Below, in pieces: positions 1-7,741 of a DNA stretch of 64,000 nucleotides. How positions within the stretch are numbered: the stretch's first letter is position 1; the number at the start of each line of letters is the position of its first letter. The DNA comes from Bacteroidota bacterium (GTDB taxonomy: Bacteria; Bacteroidota; Bacteroidia; NS11-12g; UBA955), in NCBI GenBank assembly GCA_025354385.1, contig JANXMZ010000039.1, forward strand, positions 38,827-102,826, given 5' to 3'. Both the position numbers and the translations under genes were made by a program. The notes below the pieces were generated by a model that saw only the letters and a program-made list of their open reading frames with translations, was not told where the DNA came from and did not search any database.

Positions 1-487
1 TGCTGGTGTAGTAGCTCAATAAATCTAGTTCTGTGGTTCTCTTTAAAGTGCTTTCTTCAGACTTTAGGGTAATAACAAACCCGTGGAAATAATCACCACA
101 TGCCTCAGGGTTTTCGCACCCTGTTTGCTCAACCCAATACCATTGAATGTTTCTATTGTCTTTTAACCCAGGTATTGCGTTGTATAATTTATCCATTCTT
201 TGCGAATTTAAAGTCAATTGATCAAACATTTCGCTGAGCTTATAGCGTGAGTATATCAAAGAAATAGATTGGATGGTTTCTAATTTTATACTGCTTAGCC
301 TTGACTTAGGAATGGCGCCATTGAATTCCATTTTTAACAACAAAATGTTAGAATCTTCCTTATCAATGGCCATTTTTGGTGTACTGATGCGAAGGAGTTT
401 TTTAGGAAGAGAAGGCGTTGGCGTGGTGGTTTGACTTTGTAAATTAACAAAAAAAACCAGAGCGATTATTAAGGCAATTTTTCTCAT
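1..487 (-). CDS. Partial secreted protein of unknown function (3' end outside window)
   Basis: This is an open frame read leftwards from ATG at 487 to the window edge, at least 162 codons with no stop. The N-terminus (MRKIALIIALVFFVNLQSQT) looks like a signal peptide ending at a Q-S-Q site, as is common in exported Bacteroidota proteins. The mature part is soluble-looking, with a Cys pair around residues 125-130 in an EQTGCENPEACGD stretch. I recognise no family. The coding call rests on the uninterrupted frame, good codon texture and the signal peptide. The product is presumably periplasmic or surface-located. Confidence 0.7.
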   Translation of the reverse strand, partial: MRKIALIIALVFFVNLQSQTTTPTPSLPKKLLRISTPKMAIDKEDSNILLLKMEFNGAIPKSRLSSIKLETIQSISLIYSRYKLSEMFDQLTLNSQRMDKLYNAIPGLKDNRNIQWYWVEQTGCENPEACGDYFHGFVITLKSEESTLKRTTELDLLSYYTS

Positions 488-622
488 AATCTTTTGGGGT
501 TATTTATTTATAACGCCAAAATTTAATATTTGTTACAGTCATAAAAAATGAATTTTCGGAACAATAAAAAGACCATTTTATCGTTTACTTTAAAATGATA
601 TGCACCTAAAATTAAACGGTAA

Positions 623-795
623 CTATTTTATTTCAATTTGATAAATGACTACTTTGTCGCGTTCAGAATTTTTACAAGCCATTAAATAAAGTTCATTACC
701 AGTTACTGAATCAATATCGGTTGTCAGTGTCTGAATAAAAAAATTACAAAGCAGGATGCTAAGTCCATAACAACTAATAACCACAAATGGATTTT
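623..795 (-). pseudogene. Probable C-terminal part of the 724-1155 gene in a shifted frame
   Basis: On the minus strand this segment reads NPFVVISCYGLSILLC and then a polar tail ending NSERDKVVIYQIEIK, with a TAG at 623-625. It has no start codon of its own near its beginning and lies one frame off the preceding gene. The amino-acid texture (a membrane helix followed by a charged tail) is coding-like, and the shift point is a four-base homopolymer. I infer that it is the true C-terminus of the upstream frame. A chance open stretch remains possible. Confidence 0.45.
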
Positions 796-1155
796 AGCAA
801 TAAGACGATGTGCGGTAATTTCAACAAGGGGGTGAAAACAGCTGCCATCGCCTCTTTCTTTCCCGATAATACGAACAGAAAGCACAAAGTAATAATCATA
901 TTCTAAATTGTTTTCGTAATGAATAGAGCTAAATACTTCATTGTAATTATCCTTTACCATAATACCAGAATAATCCATCTGTTGGGCACTGTCCGGCATC
1001 ATAAGTTTTAGTTTAATATTCCCCTCTAATACTTCAAAGCTAGGCCCTGTGCTGTCTGGTGCCGTTCCTACTATTGTATCACTTTGTAACAACCCTAAAA
1101 ATAGAACAATGAAAAGTGTGGTAATTAAACCAATAACCTTGGCAAAAAATATCAT
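724..1155 (-). CDS. Unknown membrane-anchored protein, main part, probably frameshifted at its 3' end
   Basis: I chose the ATG at 1155 because it opens directly onto a hydrophobic segment (MIFFAKVIGLITTLFIVLFL), a signal anchor. An in-frame upstream ATG at 1203 would add 16 polar residues in front of it. The middle is a soluble region (about residues 25-115) and a second hydrophobic stretch follows. The frame stops at 724. An overlapping frame continues in coding style from about 795 down to a TAG at 623. Adding one A to the AAAA run (TTTT on the plus strand at 792-795) would join the two into one protein of about 177 residues with a sensible second membrane segment. I do not recognise the family. 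Whether the break is real, a read error or programmed cannot be decided here. Confidence 0.55.
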   Translation of the reverse strand: MIFFAKVIGLITTLFIVLFLGLLQSDTIVGTAPDSTGPSFEVLEGNIKLKLMMPDSAQQMDYSGIMVKDNYNEVFSSIHYENNLEYDYYFVLSVRIIGKERGDGSCFHPLVEITAHRLIAKIHLWLLVVMDLASCFVIFLFRH

Positions 1156-1265
1156 TGTTAAATGCTTGTCTTGTTTTGTCAAAATTAGAATGGGGTTAAG
1201 CAAATATCTTTTAATAAATGGCTCTCATTTCAATTGCTTCTAATGCCAGCAACAGCTTAATAATT

Positions 1266-1925
1266 TTAATTCAATTCCTCCTTGCCATGTACCCCAAATA
1301 CCTTCTTAATCAACGATACAATTGTAGTAGAAAGAATAGCACCCGAAAATGCCATAAAAATATCTTTTTGTGCATCCCATACATCACCTTGGGTGCCTAA
1401 GTAAGCATCACCTTGGGCTTCGAAAAATATATCGGCTACGGCCCATTCTATTAGTTCGTAAAAACCACTTATGGATAGGGTAATTTCTATCGGCAATATC
1501 CAAGCTACCATTTTAGGGTATTTAAACCACCGCAAGAACAATTCGCGCATTGGGTAGGCCAATAAAAAACCAAAACTAAAGTGTACTATTCTATCATACT
1601 GATTGCGCGAGGTATGCAATTGCTCTTGCAACCAGTAGCCAAAAGGATTTTCGGCATAGGTGTATTTGGCGCCATATACATGCAAACACATATAAATAGT
1701 TATTAGCAAGTAGCTCAAATCACTGAATTGATATTTCTTAATAGATAACAGTATAAAACCCAAAAACAAAAAAGTAAGCGTGTTTTCCAAAAACCAATTG
1801 TTCATATCGCTGGTGTACATAAAAGTATTTATCCATAGAATAAAGAATACTGTTAGAAATACCCATAACCAGGGGTTACTTTTAAAGGGTGTTCTCTGTT
1901 TAGAGATAGCAATAGTGAATGGCAT
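1266..1925 (-). CDS. DUF2238 (YjdF-type) integral membrane protein
   Basis: This 219-residue polytopic membrane protein has about six hydrophobic segments. It matches the DUF2238/YjdF family in length and in its conserved stretches: an acidic, Trp-rich loop (YAENPFGYWLQEQL), the NQYDRIVHFSFGFLLAYPMR helix with Asp-Arg and His, an E-L-I-E-W motif, and a C-terminal loop with QGDVWDAQKD. The family's function is unknown; it acts in the inner membrane. It is transcribed in the same direction as the frameshifted gene ahead of it, but a gap and a lack of shared theme argue against a functional unit. The start at 1925 is the first ATG and puts a short basic tail before helix 1. Confidence 0.85.
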   Translation of the reverse strand: MPFTIAISKQRTPFKSNPWLWVFLTVFFILWINTFMYTSDMNNWFLENTLTFLFLGFILLSIKKYQFSDLSYLLITIYMCLHVYGAKYTYAENPFGYWLQEQLHTSRNQYDRIVHFSFGFLLAYPMRELFLRWFKYPKMVAWILPIEITLSISGFYELIEWAVADIFFEAQGDAYLGTQGDVWDAQKDIFMAFSGAILSTTIVSLIKKVFGVHGKEELN

Positions 1926-2084
1926 AGTATGTAAGGTTGTCTTTAAAGTTAATCGACAAACATAAGCAAAATTATACCTTAAGCTTTCTTCAGTTTTAAT
2001 TTTTTAAAACACTTAGCTATTACCCTATAGAATAAAATGATTGAAAGTATCAGCCATCTCATAGTAAGTTTGAAAAAAAGCAAA

Positions 2085-2579
2085 ATGAACAATTCAACCA
2101 CCAACACCACCGCACAAATTATACAGCAGGCCGTTAATTCATGGACTGTGCAGAACAAACAAGTTACAGCCTATTTTCAAAAACACGAGGATAGCTTTTA
2201 TTTAAATGAAGTAGCACCAGGTCGCAGCCGAGCCATTTACCTCTTGGGGCATTTGGTAGCGGTAAGTGACGGTTTGCTTAGCCTATTTGGCCTAGGCGAT
2301 AAGTTATACCCCGAACTAGAAGACGTATTTTTAAAATCGCCCGATAATGCAGATACTCCAATGCCAAGTATAACCGAACTTAAACAAAAATGGGAAACGG
2401 TCAACGCCACGCTTACTCAGCATTTTAATGCCATGGGTGTGGATAGTTGGTTAGATAAACATACTGCTGTATCTGTAGAAGATTTTCAAAATGAACCAAT
2501 GCGCAATAAGCTCAATGTATTGTTAAGTCGCACTGTTCATCAAGGATATCATTTAGGGCAACTTAATTTGTTAAAATAA
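2085..2579 (+). CDS. DinB-superfamily protein
   Basis: The product has about 164 residues. I chose the ATG at 2085 over the one at 2037 because the extra 16 residues are unlike the family and the DinB four-helix bundle begins just after NNSTTN. Expected metal-ligand histidines are present in helix 2 (LLGHLVAVSD) and near the C-terminus (HQGYHLGQL), the pattern of DinB_2/YfiT-like proteins. Members are often metal-dependent thiol transferases or damage-inducible proteins of unknown substrate; nothing here defines the substrate. The gene stands alone and diverges from the DUF2238 gene. Confidence 0.8.
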   Translation: MNNSTTNTTAQIIQQAVNSWTVQNKQVTAYFQKHEDSFYLNEVAPGRSRAIYLLGHLVAVSDGLLSLFGLGDKLYPELEDVFLKSPDNADTPMPSITELKQKWETVNATLTQHFNAMGVDSWLDKHTAVSVEDFQNEPMRNKLNVLLSRTVHQGYHLGQLNLLK

Positions 2580-2728
2580 CTGGAAATTGAAACACTTGAT
2601 AAAACCGATTTAACAGGTGTCATTATATTTCTTGCGGATGCTATCTAAGTAGTCCAATGAATATCATATCCTAGTTGTTTTGATTATCTAATTAATTCAA
2701 CTAAAATTGTATATTAATAAATCAATCT

Positions 2729-4300
2729 ATGAAAAAACTACAATACTTACTTTTTATAATACTGTTTCTCAAATTAGATACAACTAATGCGCAGTCGGGC
2801 TCGCTTGATAAAACATTTGGAACTGGTGGTAAAGCATTATCTAGTATTTTTCTTGGTAATATAACTTCTGTACAAAATGTAAAAGTACAACCAGATGGAA
2901 AAATTTTGGTATTGGGCACCAACTATTTCGACAGTTCTAGTTTTGTTGTGGCCCGTTTCTTAGCCAATGGCACCCTCGATAATACTTTTAGTACAGATGG
3001 GTATTTAATGGATAATTTTGGAAGAAAGGACAATTATGGTGTGGAGCTTTTATTGCATACCAATAGTCAGATCACAATAATTGGCAGATCGGCAGGAGCA
3101 GATTATAAATATGATTTAGCCATTGCCCGTATCAATTCAGATGGAAGCTATGATAACACTTTTGGAAACAATGGAAAGCTTATAAAAACTTTAGACAGTG
3201 TTGAATACAATATTTCTGCTGCAACCCTTCAAAGTGATAATAAAATTGTTGTGGGTGGTTATAAAAGTAAAGCTGGTTTAACAGACTTTATGGTTGCTCG
3301 TATTAACTTTAACGGCAGTATTGATAATAACTTTGGCACCAATGGTAAACTAATTTATGGTTACAGTACTTTGTATTGTACCTTGAATAGTTTGTGTATT
3401 GATAACAATGGTCGGATATTGGCTGTTGGTTCATCTACCAGAGGCGCCTATGATTCTGATTTTGCTATAGCCAGGATTAAGACAGACGGAACCCTCGATA
3501 CTGATTTTAGTTTTGATGGCAAAGCAACAGTCGTATTTTATAACAATGAAGAACAAGGAGCATCTAAAGTTATAGTGCAAAAGGATGGCAAGATACTAAT
3601 AGGGGGATATGCAAGTTATCAGACTTTATTTGGCGCAGCCATTGCTAGGATAAATGATAATGGAACAACAGACAATAGTTTTAGTCAAGATGGATTGCAA
3701 ACCAGAAGAACCAATGCGAGCGTGTATATTAATGACATGCTTATAGATAGTTCAGGTAAAATTTTTGTTGCGGGTTATTATTATCAAAATTCCAAAGCGC
3801 GTTTTATATCTATGTCTTTCAATAAAGATGGTAGTTATAATACCTATTACGGAGACAGTGGAATAGTATTAACAAACTTTGATACGCTCAACAATGAATA
3901 TTGTTACGCTATGGATATTCAAAGCGATAATAAAATACTATTAGCAGGTTTTAGTACACCAAACTTATCCTATGGTGGACAATTTGCCTTGGTAAGATTG
4001 CTTACGAATACCAATTTAGGTCTATTGAAACTCAATAAAAATAATATGGAACTTTTGGTGTATCCTAACCCAATTACAAAAACAATAACACTTAAATACG
4101 CTTTAGAAGTAGCAGAAAAAATAACCATTTGTTTTCAAGGCATAGATGGCAAAGTAATTAAAACATTTTATAAAGATGAATATCAAACAGTCGGTGAGCA
4201 CCTCATCATTCTTGATTTACCTGAACAATTGGCCAATGGCAATTATTTAATAACCATTAGTTCAACCAATGGCAGCACTGCATTAAAAATTACGAAATAG
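2729..4300 (+). CDS. Secreted delta-60 repeat protein with T9SS type A sorting domain
   Basis: This 523-residue protein has a signal peptide (residues 1-21, ending TNAQ). Seven delta-60 repeats then follow at roughly 50-residue spacing. Each has a D-G-K-I-L-V-G-type strand, an A-R-x-x-x-x-G strand and a signature like LDNTFSTDG, and I count seven such signatures up to about residue 380. Seven copies suggest a seven-bladed beta-propeller. The last 80 residues start at LLVYPNPITKTITL and form the Por-secretion type A C-terminal domain, which directs export through the T9SS and attachment to the cell surface. The binding target is unknown. The gene is monocistronic and converges on the M1 peptidase gene. 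Confidence 0.88.
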   Translation: MKKLQYLLFIILFLKLDTTNAQSGSLDKTFGTGGKALSSIFLGNITSVQNVKVQPDGKILVLGTNYFDSSSFVVARFLANGTLDNTFSTDGYLMDNFGRKDNYGVELLLHTNSQITIIGRSAGADYKYDLAIARINSDGSYDNTFGNNGKLIKTLDSVEYNISAATLQSDNKIVVGGYKSKAGLTDFMVARINFNGSIDNNFGTNGKLIYGYSTLYCTLNSLCIDNNGRILAVGSSTRGAYDSDFAIARIKTDGTLDTDFSFDGKATVVFYNNEEQGASKVIVQKDGKILIGGYASYQTLFGAAIARINDNGTTDNSFSQDGLQTRRTNASVYINDMLIDSSGKIFVAGYYYQNSKARFISMSFNKDGSYNTYYGDSGIVLTNFDTLNNEYCYAMDIQSDNKILLAGFSTPNLSYGGQFALVRLLTNTNLGLLKLNKNNMELLVYPNPITKTITLKYALEVAEKITICFQGIDGKVIKTFYKDEYQTVGEHLIILDLPEQLANGNYLITISSTNGSTALKITK

Positions 4301-4373
4301 TATATTAAAATCTTCGTGCCGCTCTTGAGTGAAACTAAATTCATGCTTTATCAAAATTTGAGTGATAATAGAT

Positions 4374-5981
4374 TTAATTATTTTCCTTTAATTCCACCAA
4401 AAATAATTCATTGGCTACTATAAATGCCCCGGAGTTTTCGAGCACCAATATTTGTTTTTTACCGGTTGGATAAATCCAAGTGCTGCTTGTTTTTTCAATA
4501 TTGGTATATACCAATAGGGGCATATTAAAATCTTTGTTAACATTGGCCCATTGATAGTGTATTCGAGTAATGCCGTCTTTGTCTGTTTCTGATTTATATT
4601 TTAATTGAGGTAATTGACCTTTATTTAAATATTGTTTGAAAAAGAGGTCCCAGTTGTGCCCTGTGGCCACATTAAAATATTGAATAATATCTTTAGTGTT
4701 TACAATTTGATGTTTAAAATGTTCGCTCAAGTTTCTGATAGTGGTAAACCAAAGCGAATCATTATTCAAAACACTGCGCATGGTATGCAACATCCAAGCG
4801 CCTTTGTAGTAAATATCATTGTCTGTAAAACCATGGTAATATTCACCCAATGGCCCTAGCATGGGTTTTTTAGCAATAATCTTATTGCGTTGGGTTTGCA
4901 AGTATTCAATGGCTTTTTCTTTTCCATAATTGTATTCTACAAATAATGCCTCGGAATAGGTTGTAAAACTTTCGTGTATCCACATATCGGCAGGATCGCT
5001 GGCTGTTATGCTGTTGGCAAACCACTCATGCCCACTTTCATGAATGATGATAAAATCAAAATCGAAAGCATTGTTTTGGTAGTGGTTGCCATAGGCTACA
5101 CAACTCTGATGCTCCATGCCCCAATATGAAGTTTCTACCAATTTATAACTGTCTTCGTAAAAAGGATATCCGCCAAAATAATGTTCAAATGCAGCCAGCA
5201 TGGCATGTACTTGTTTAAAATGTTTATCAGCTTTTACTCGGTTGTATTTTAAAACATAATAGCTAAGAGGTAGTTTATGAATACCATTGAACGTATCGTG
5301 CAACTCAACATATTTACCAACATTAATACTAATGTTATAATTGTTTATAGTATTGCGTACCTGCCAGTGGTAGGTGTGGTAGCCATCATCTGTTCGGCCA
5401 TGCCTAATTAATTTACCATTGGAAACCCCAACCAATCCTTCGGGCACTATTAAATTCATGTCCATACTATCGGCCTCATCGCTCCAATGGTCTTTACAAG
5501 GCAGCCATACAGAAGCCCCAATGCCCTCGCAGGCTAGCCCTACCCAATCGTTTTGGTCATTGTCTTTTTCCCAAACAAATCCGCCTTTCCATGGTGGTAA
5601 TTCTGCTACATGTGGCATACCAGAAAAATATATTTTTAAATGATGAAAGCTATTTTTTAGCAAGGTGGTTTTAAAATCAACAAACATTGCATTGCCTTTG
5701 CGCTTGTAGTTTATTTTTTTGTTTTCATACACTAAACTATCAATTTGCATACTGGCTACAAAATCAATTTGTAGTGATGAAAAATCATTGACTGCCTGAA
5801 AAAAGATATTGTTCAGTCCAGCAATGGTTTTGGTATTTGGATTCACTTTTACAGCAATACCGTAGTGCTTTACATCAAAACAGGTGCGCAAAGAGGTGAG
5901 TTTACCAATTACTGTATTCTTGCCTTCTGAAATAAAGACTAGTATAATAAAAACAAAAAGGAGTGAGCTAATTTTCTTCAT
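4374..5981 (-). CDS. M1-family zinc metallopeptidase (aminopeptidase N-like), exported
   Basis: About 535 residues from the ATG at 5981, which gives a clean signal peptide (MKKISSLLFVFIILVFISEG). The in-frame ATGs at 6011 and 6008 would bury it. The gluzincin site is complete: HESGH at about residues 314-318 and the third zinc ligand Glu exactly 18 residues later in WIHESF. The exopeptidase motif reads GMEH instead of the textbook GAMEN (nucleotides 5109-5120). The N-terminal beta-saddle domain, catalytic domain and a short C-terminal region fit the shorter M1 proteins of Bacteroidota. The likely role is periplasmic removal of N-terminal residues from peptides. It converges on the delta-60 gene and lies downstream of an unknown secreted protein on the same strand. 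Confidence 0.9.
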   Translation of the reverse strand: MKKISSLLFVFIILVFISEGKNTVIGKLTSLRTCFDVKHYGIAVKVNPNTKTIAGLNNIFFQAVNDFSSLQIDFVASMQIDSLVYENKKINYKRKGNAMFVDFKTTLLKNSFHHLKIYFSGMPHVAELPPWKGGFVWEKDNDQNDWVGLACEGIGASVWLPCKDHWSDEADSMDMNLIVPEGLVGVSNGKLIRHGRTDDGYHTYHWQVRNTINNYNISINVGKYVELHDTFNGIHKLPLSYYVLKYNRVKADKHFKQVHAMLAAFEHYFGGYPFYEDSYKLVETSYWGMEHQSCVAYGNHYQNNAFDFDFIIIHESGHEWFANSITASDPADMWIHESFTTYSEALFVEYNYGKEKAIEYLQTQRNKIIAKKPMLGPLGEYYHGFTDNDIYYKGAWMLHTMRSVLNNDSLWFTTIRNLSEHFKHQIVNTKDIIQYFNVATGHNWDLFFKQYLNKGQLPQLKYKSETDKDGITRIHYQWANVNKDFNMPLLVYTNIEKTSSTWIYPTGKKQILVLENSGAFIVANELFLVELKENN

Positions 5982-6065
5982 GAATAAATTCAAGTATAGT
6001 GAATTCATCACAAATTATCATTTAAAATTCTTTTTGAATGATATCAAGAAGTCCAAAACAATATT

Positions 6066-7592
6066 TTATTCGGAACTTACTTTTAAAAGTACCATGGTTT
6101 CTTTATTTCTGGTAGCAATCATAAATGTTAAGTTTTCGTCTATAAATGTTGTGAAGTATAAATACAATAAAATATCTTTATCATTTGGTAATAAAATGAA
6201 CTTTTTAATGCTACCATCCTCTTTTGTTTCTGCGGAAGCAAGCAATGAGCTTTTATCGACTCCAGACGATCCTTTATTCATGTCAGTTAGGTTAGAAATA
6301 TTTTTTTCCTGATCATTAAAAATCGTGACTAAAGAACTTTCAGTGCATACAATTGCTGAAGAATAAAATTGTGTTGGGAAATACTTGCCAGTATTGGTAT
6401 TAGGGTTATTTAACCAATGCAATTTAGGGATTATACTAAAATTAGTCATATTGCCATCAGCAGTTAATTTTAATTGACAAATGGCAATAGATGATGAATA
6501 TTCATAAGAATAGGATGTAAGACCCAAAACAATATTTTTATTTTTATCAAGAGTCAAACCACTTATAATTAATCTGTATGGTTCATTGTATATTCTACCT
6601 TCTGGATTTGATTTTAAAAATATTTTTTTGGTGAATTTAAATTGAAGTAATTGATCATTGTATGCTTTCACTTGATCGGGTGTAAATTCTGAAAAATTGC
6701 TATAAATTATCGATAAATTATCCAAATCTAATTGAAGACCAAAAGCGCCATAATTGCAATGCCCAGCATTCGTATTTGAAATGGTTTGTTTAACATTATA
6801 AAAAGTACCATAGGTACCACCAATAAAATAACCATCTTTTGAGGAAATGATTTGTGATTTAAATGGTTGATAGGATTCTGAAAGTACTTTCACTTCTTCT
6901 ACACTCTTGCTACCTTTATCTAATTTAAAATAACGGAAAGAGGAATTTTCTTCTTCTTGTACATAGCTAAAAATACCAACATTGGCGGTATTAGAAAGCA
7001 CTAATCGTTCGATAGTTGAATTAATTTGGGCCTTTGGTAGACTGATTATGCCCTTTGATACAACTTTTAAATTTTCATCGAAAATGACGTGTTCAAAACC
7101 TGCTTTACCAGGAATATTATTGCTAGTAATCATAAAATATTTGCCATTTTGTGAAACGATGTTATCACCAAAATTTCTATCACCAAATTTATTTACTACT
7201 TTAAAATTATTCAATGAATTATCTTTTGAAATGTTTTTGCCTTCATAATCATAAACATCGCATATAATATTGGGTCCAAGCCACTTTTCTGAACGAATAA
7301 GAATAATTTTGTTTTCCAAAAATAAAACGCCATTTTCATCCAATAAGTTTTTAATTTTATCAGTTGCAAAAGAACTTACTTTTTTCATAGTAGAAACTTC
7401 AAATACACTAATTTCTACTTTATAGTTATCACTCTTATATGAAGCAGCATAAACTTTGCCATTCTTGACTTTCGAAATTGCAAAATAGTTATTATCCAAT
7501 TTTACATCAAGGTCGGCAACAGCTACTTTAATAGATTGAGAAGAAAGATTTTGAAGGATTAGTATTAATAGAATCAATATTTTGTATCTCAT
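6066..7592 (-). CDS. Secreted protein of unknown function, about 508 residues
   Basis: The ATG at 7592 opens a signal peptide (MRYKILILLILILQNLSSQS); the longer frame would need a TTG start at 7601. The mature protein is rich in beta-type alternation and in Lys/Asn/Ser. Repeating phrases such as ENKIILIRSE, SKDGYFIGGTYG and LDKNKNIVLGLTSY suggest a propeller-like fold, but I see no named domain and no C-terminal sorting domain. It lies 85 bases upstream of the M1 peptidase on the same strand, so the two may be co-transcribed. A periplasmic or outer-surface location is inferred from the signal peptide only. Confidence 0.75.
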   Translation of the reverse strand: MRYKILILLILILQNLSSQSIKVAVADLDVKLDNNYFAISKVKNGKVYAASYKSDNYKVEISVFEVSTMKKVSSFATDKIKNLLDENGVLFLENKIILIRSEKWLGPNIICDVYDYEGKNISKDNSLNNFKVVNKFGDRNFGDNIVSQNGKYFMITSNNIPGKAGFEHVIFDENLKVVSKGIISLPKAQINSTIERLVLSNTANVGIFSYVQEEENSSFRYFKLDKGSKSVEEVKVLSESYQPFKSQIISSKDGYFIGGTYGTFYNVKQTISNTNAGHCNYGAFGLQLDLDNLSIIYSNFSEFTPDQVKAYNDQLLQFKFTKKIFLKSNPEGRIYNEPYRLIISGLTLDKNKNIVLGLTSYSYEYSSSIAICQLKLTADGNMTNFSIIPKLHWLNNPNTNTGKYFPTQFYSSAIVCTESSLVTIFNDQEKNISNLTDMNKGSSGVDKSSLLASAETKEDGSIKKFILLPNDKDILLYLYFTTFIDENLTFMIATRNKETMVLLKVSSE

Positions 7593-7614
7593 AGTCGTCA
7601 AAAGTATAAAAATT

Positions 7615-7682
7615 AAAGCGTATTTAGGTCGCTTTCATTGTAGCAAAGCAATAATTTTGTTAATCTGTTGAAAGCGTATTCA
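7615..7682. repeat. Direct repeat and small stem in the valS upstream region
   Basis: AAAGCGTATTTA (7615-7626) recurs as AAAGCGTATTCA (7671-7682). The first copy also starts a small stem, AAAGCG (7615-7620) pairing with CGCTTT (7630-7635). The site lies between two divergent genes and could be an operator, but the sequence is short and the function is not established. Confidence 0.25.
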
Positions 7683-7726
7683 TTATATTTGGAAGAATAG
7701 TACATTCGAAACTCGTAACTTATTTC

Positions 7727-7734
7727 TATTTTTG
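7727..7734 (+). promoter_or_regulatory. valS -7 promoter box (TATTTTTG)
   Basis: TATTTTTG matches the Bacteroidota sigma-ABfr -7 consensus TAnnTTTG. A TTC about 19 bases upstream is a weak -33 element. Only seven bases separate the box from the valS ATG at 7742, so the transcript would start at or next to the start codon. Confidence 0.5.
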
Positions 7735-7741
7735 CATCTTT

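Noticed and set aside
2729..4300. Possible DNA tandem repeat
   Set aside because: The similarity is at protein level (delta-60 repeats); the nucleotide copies are too diverged to be a tandem DNA repeat.
5109..5120. GMEH instead of GAMEN in the M1 peptidase as an anomaly
   Set aside because: To my knowledge this form is common among Bacteroidota M1 proteins, and the zinc site is complete, so it is recorded only in the gene entry.
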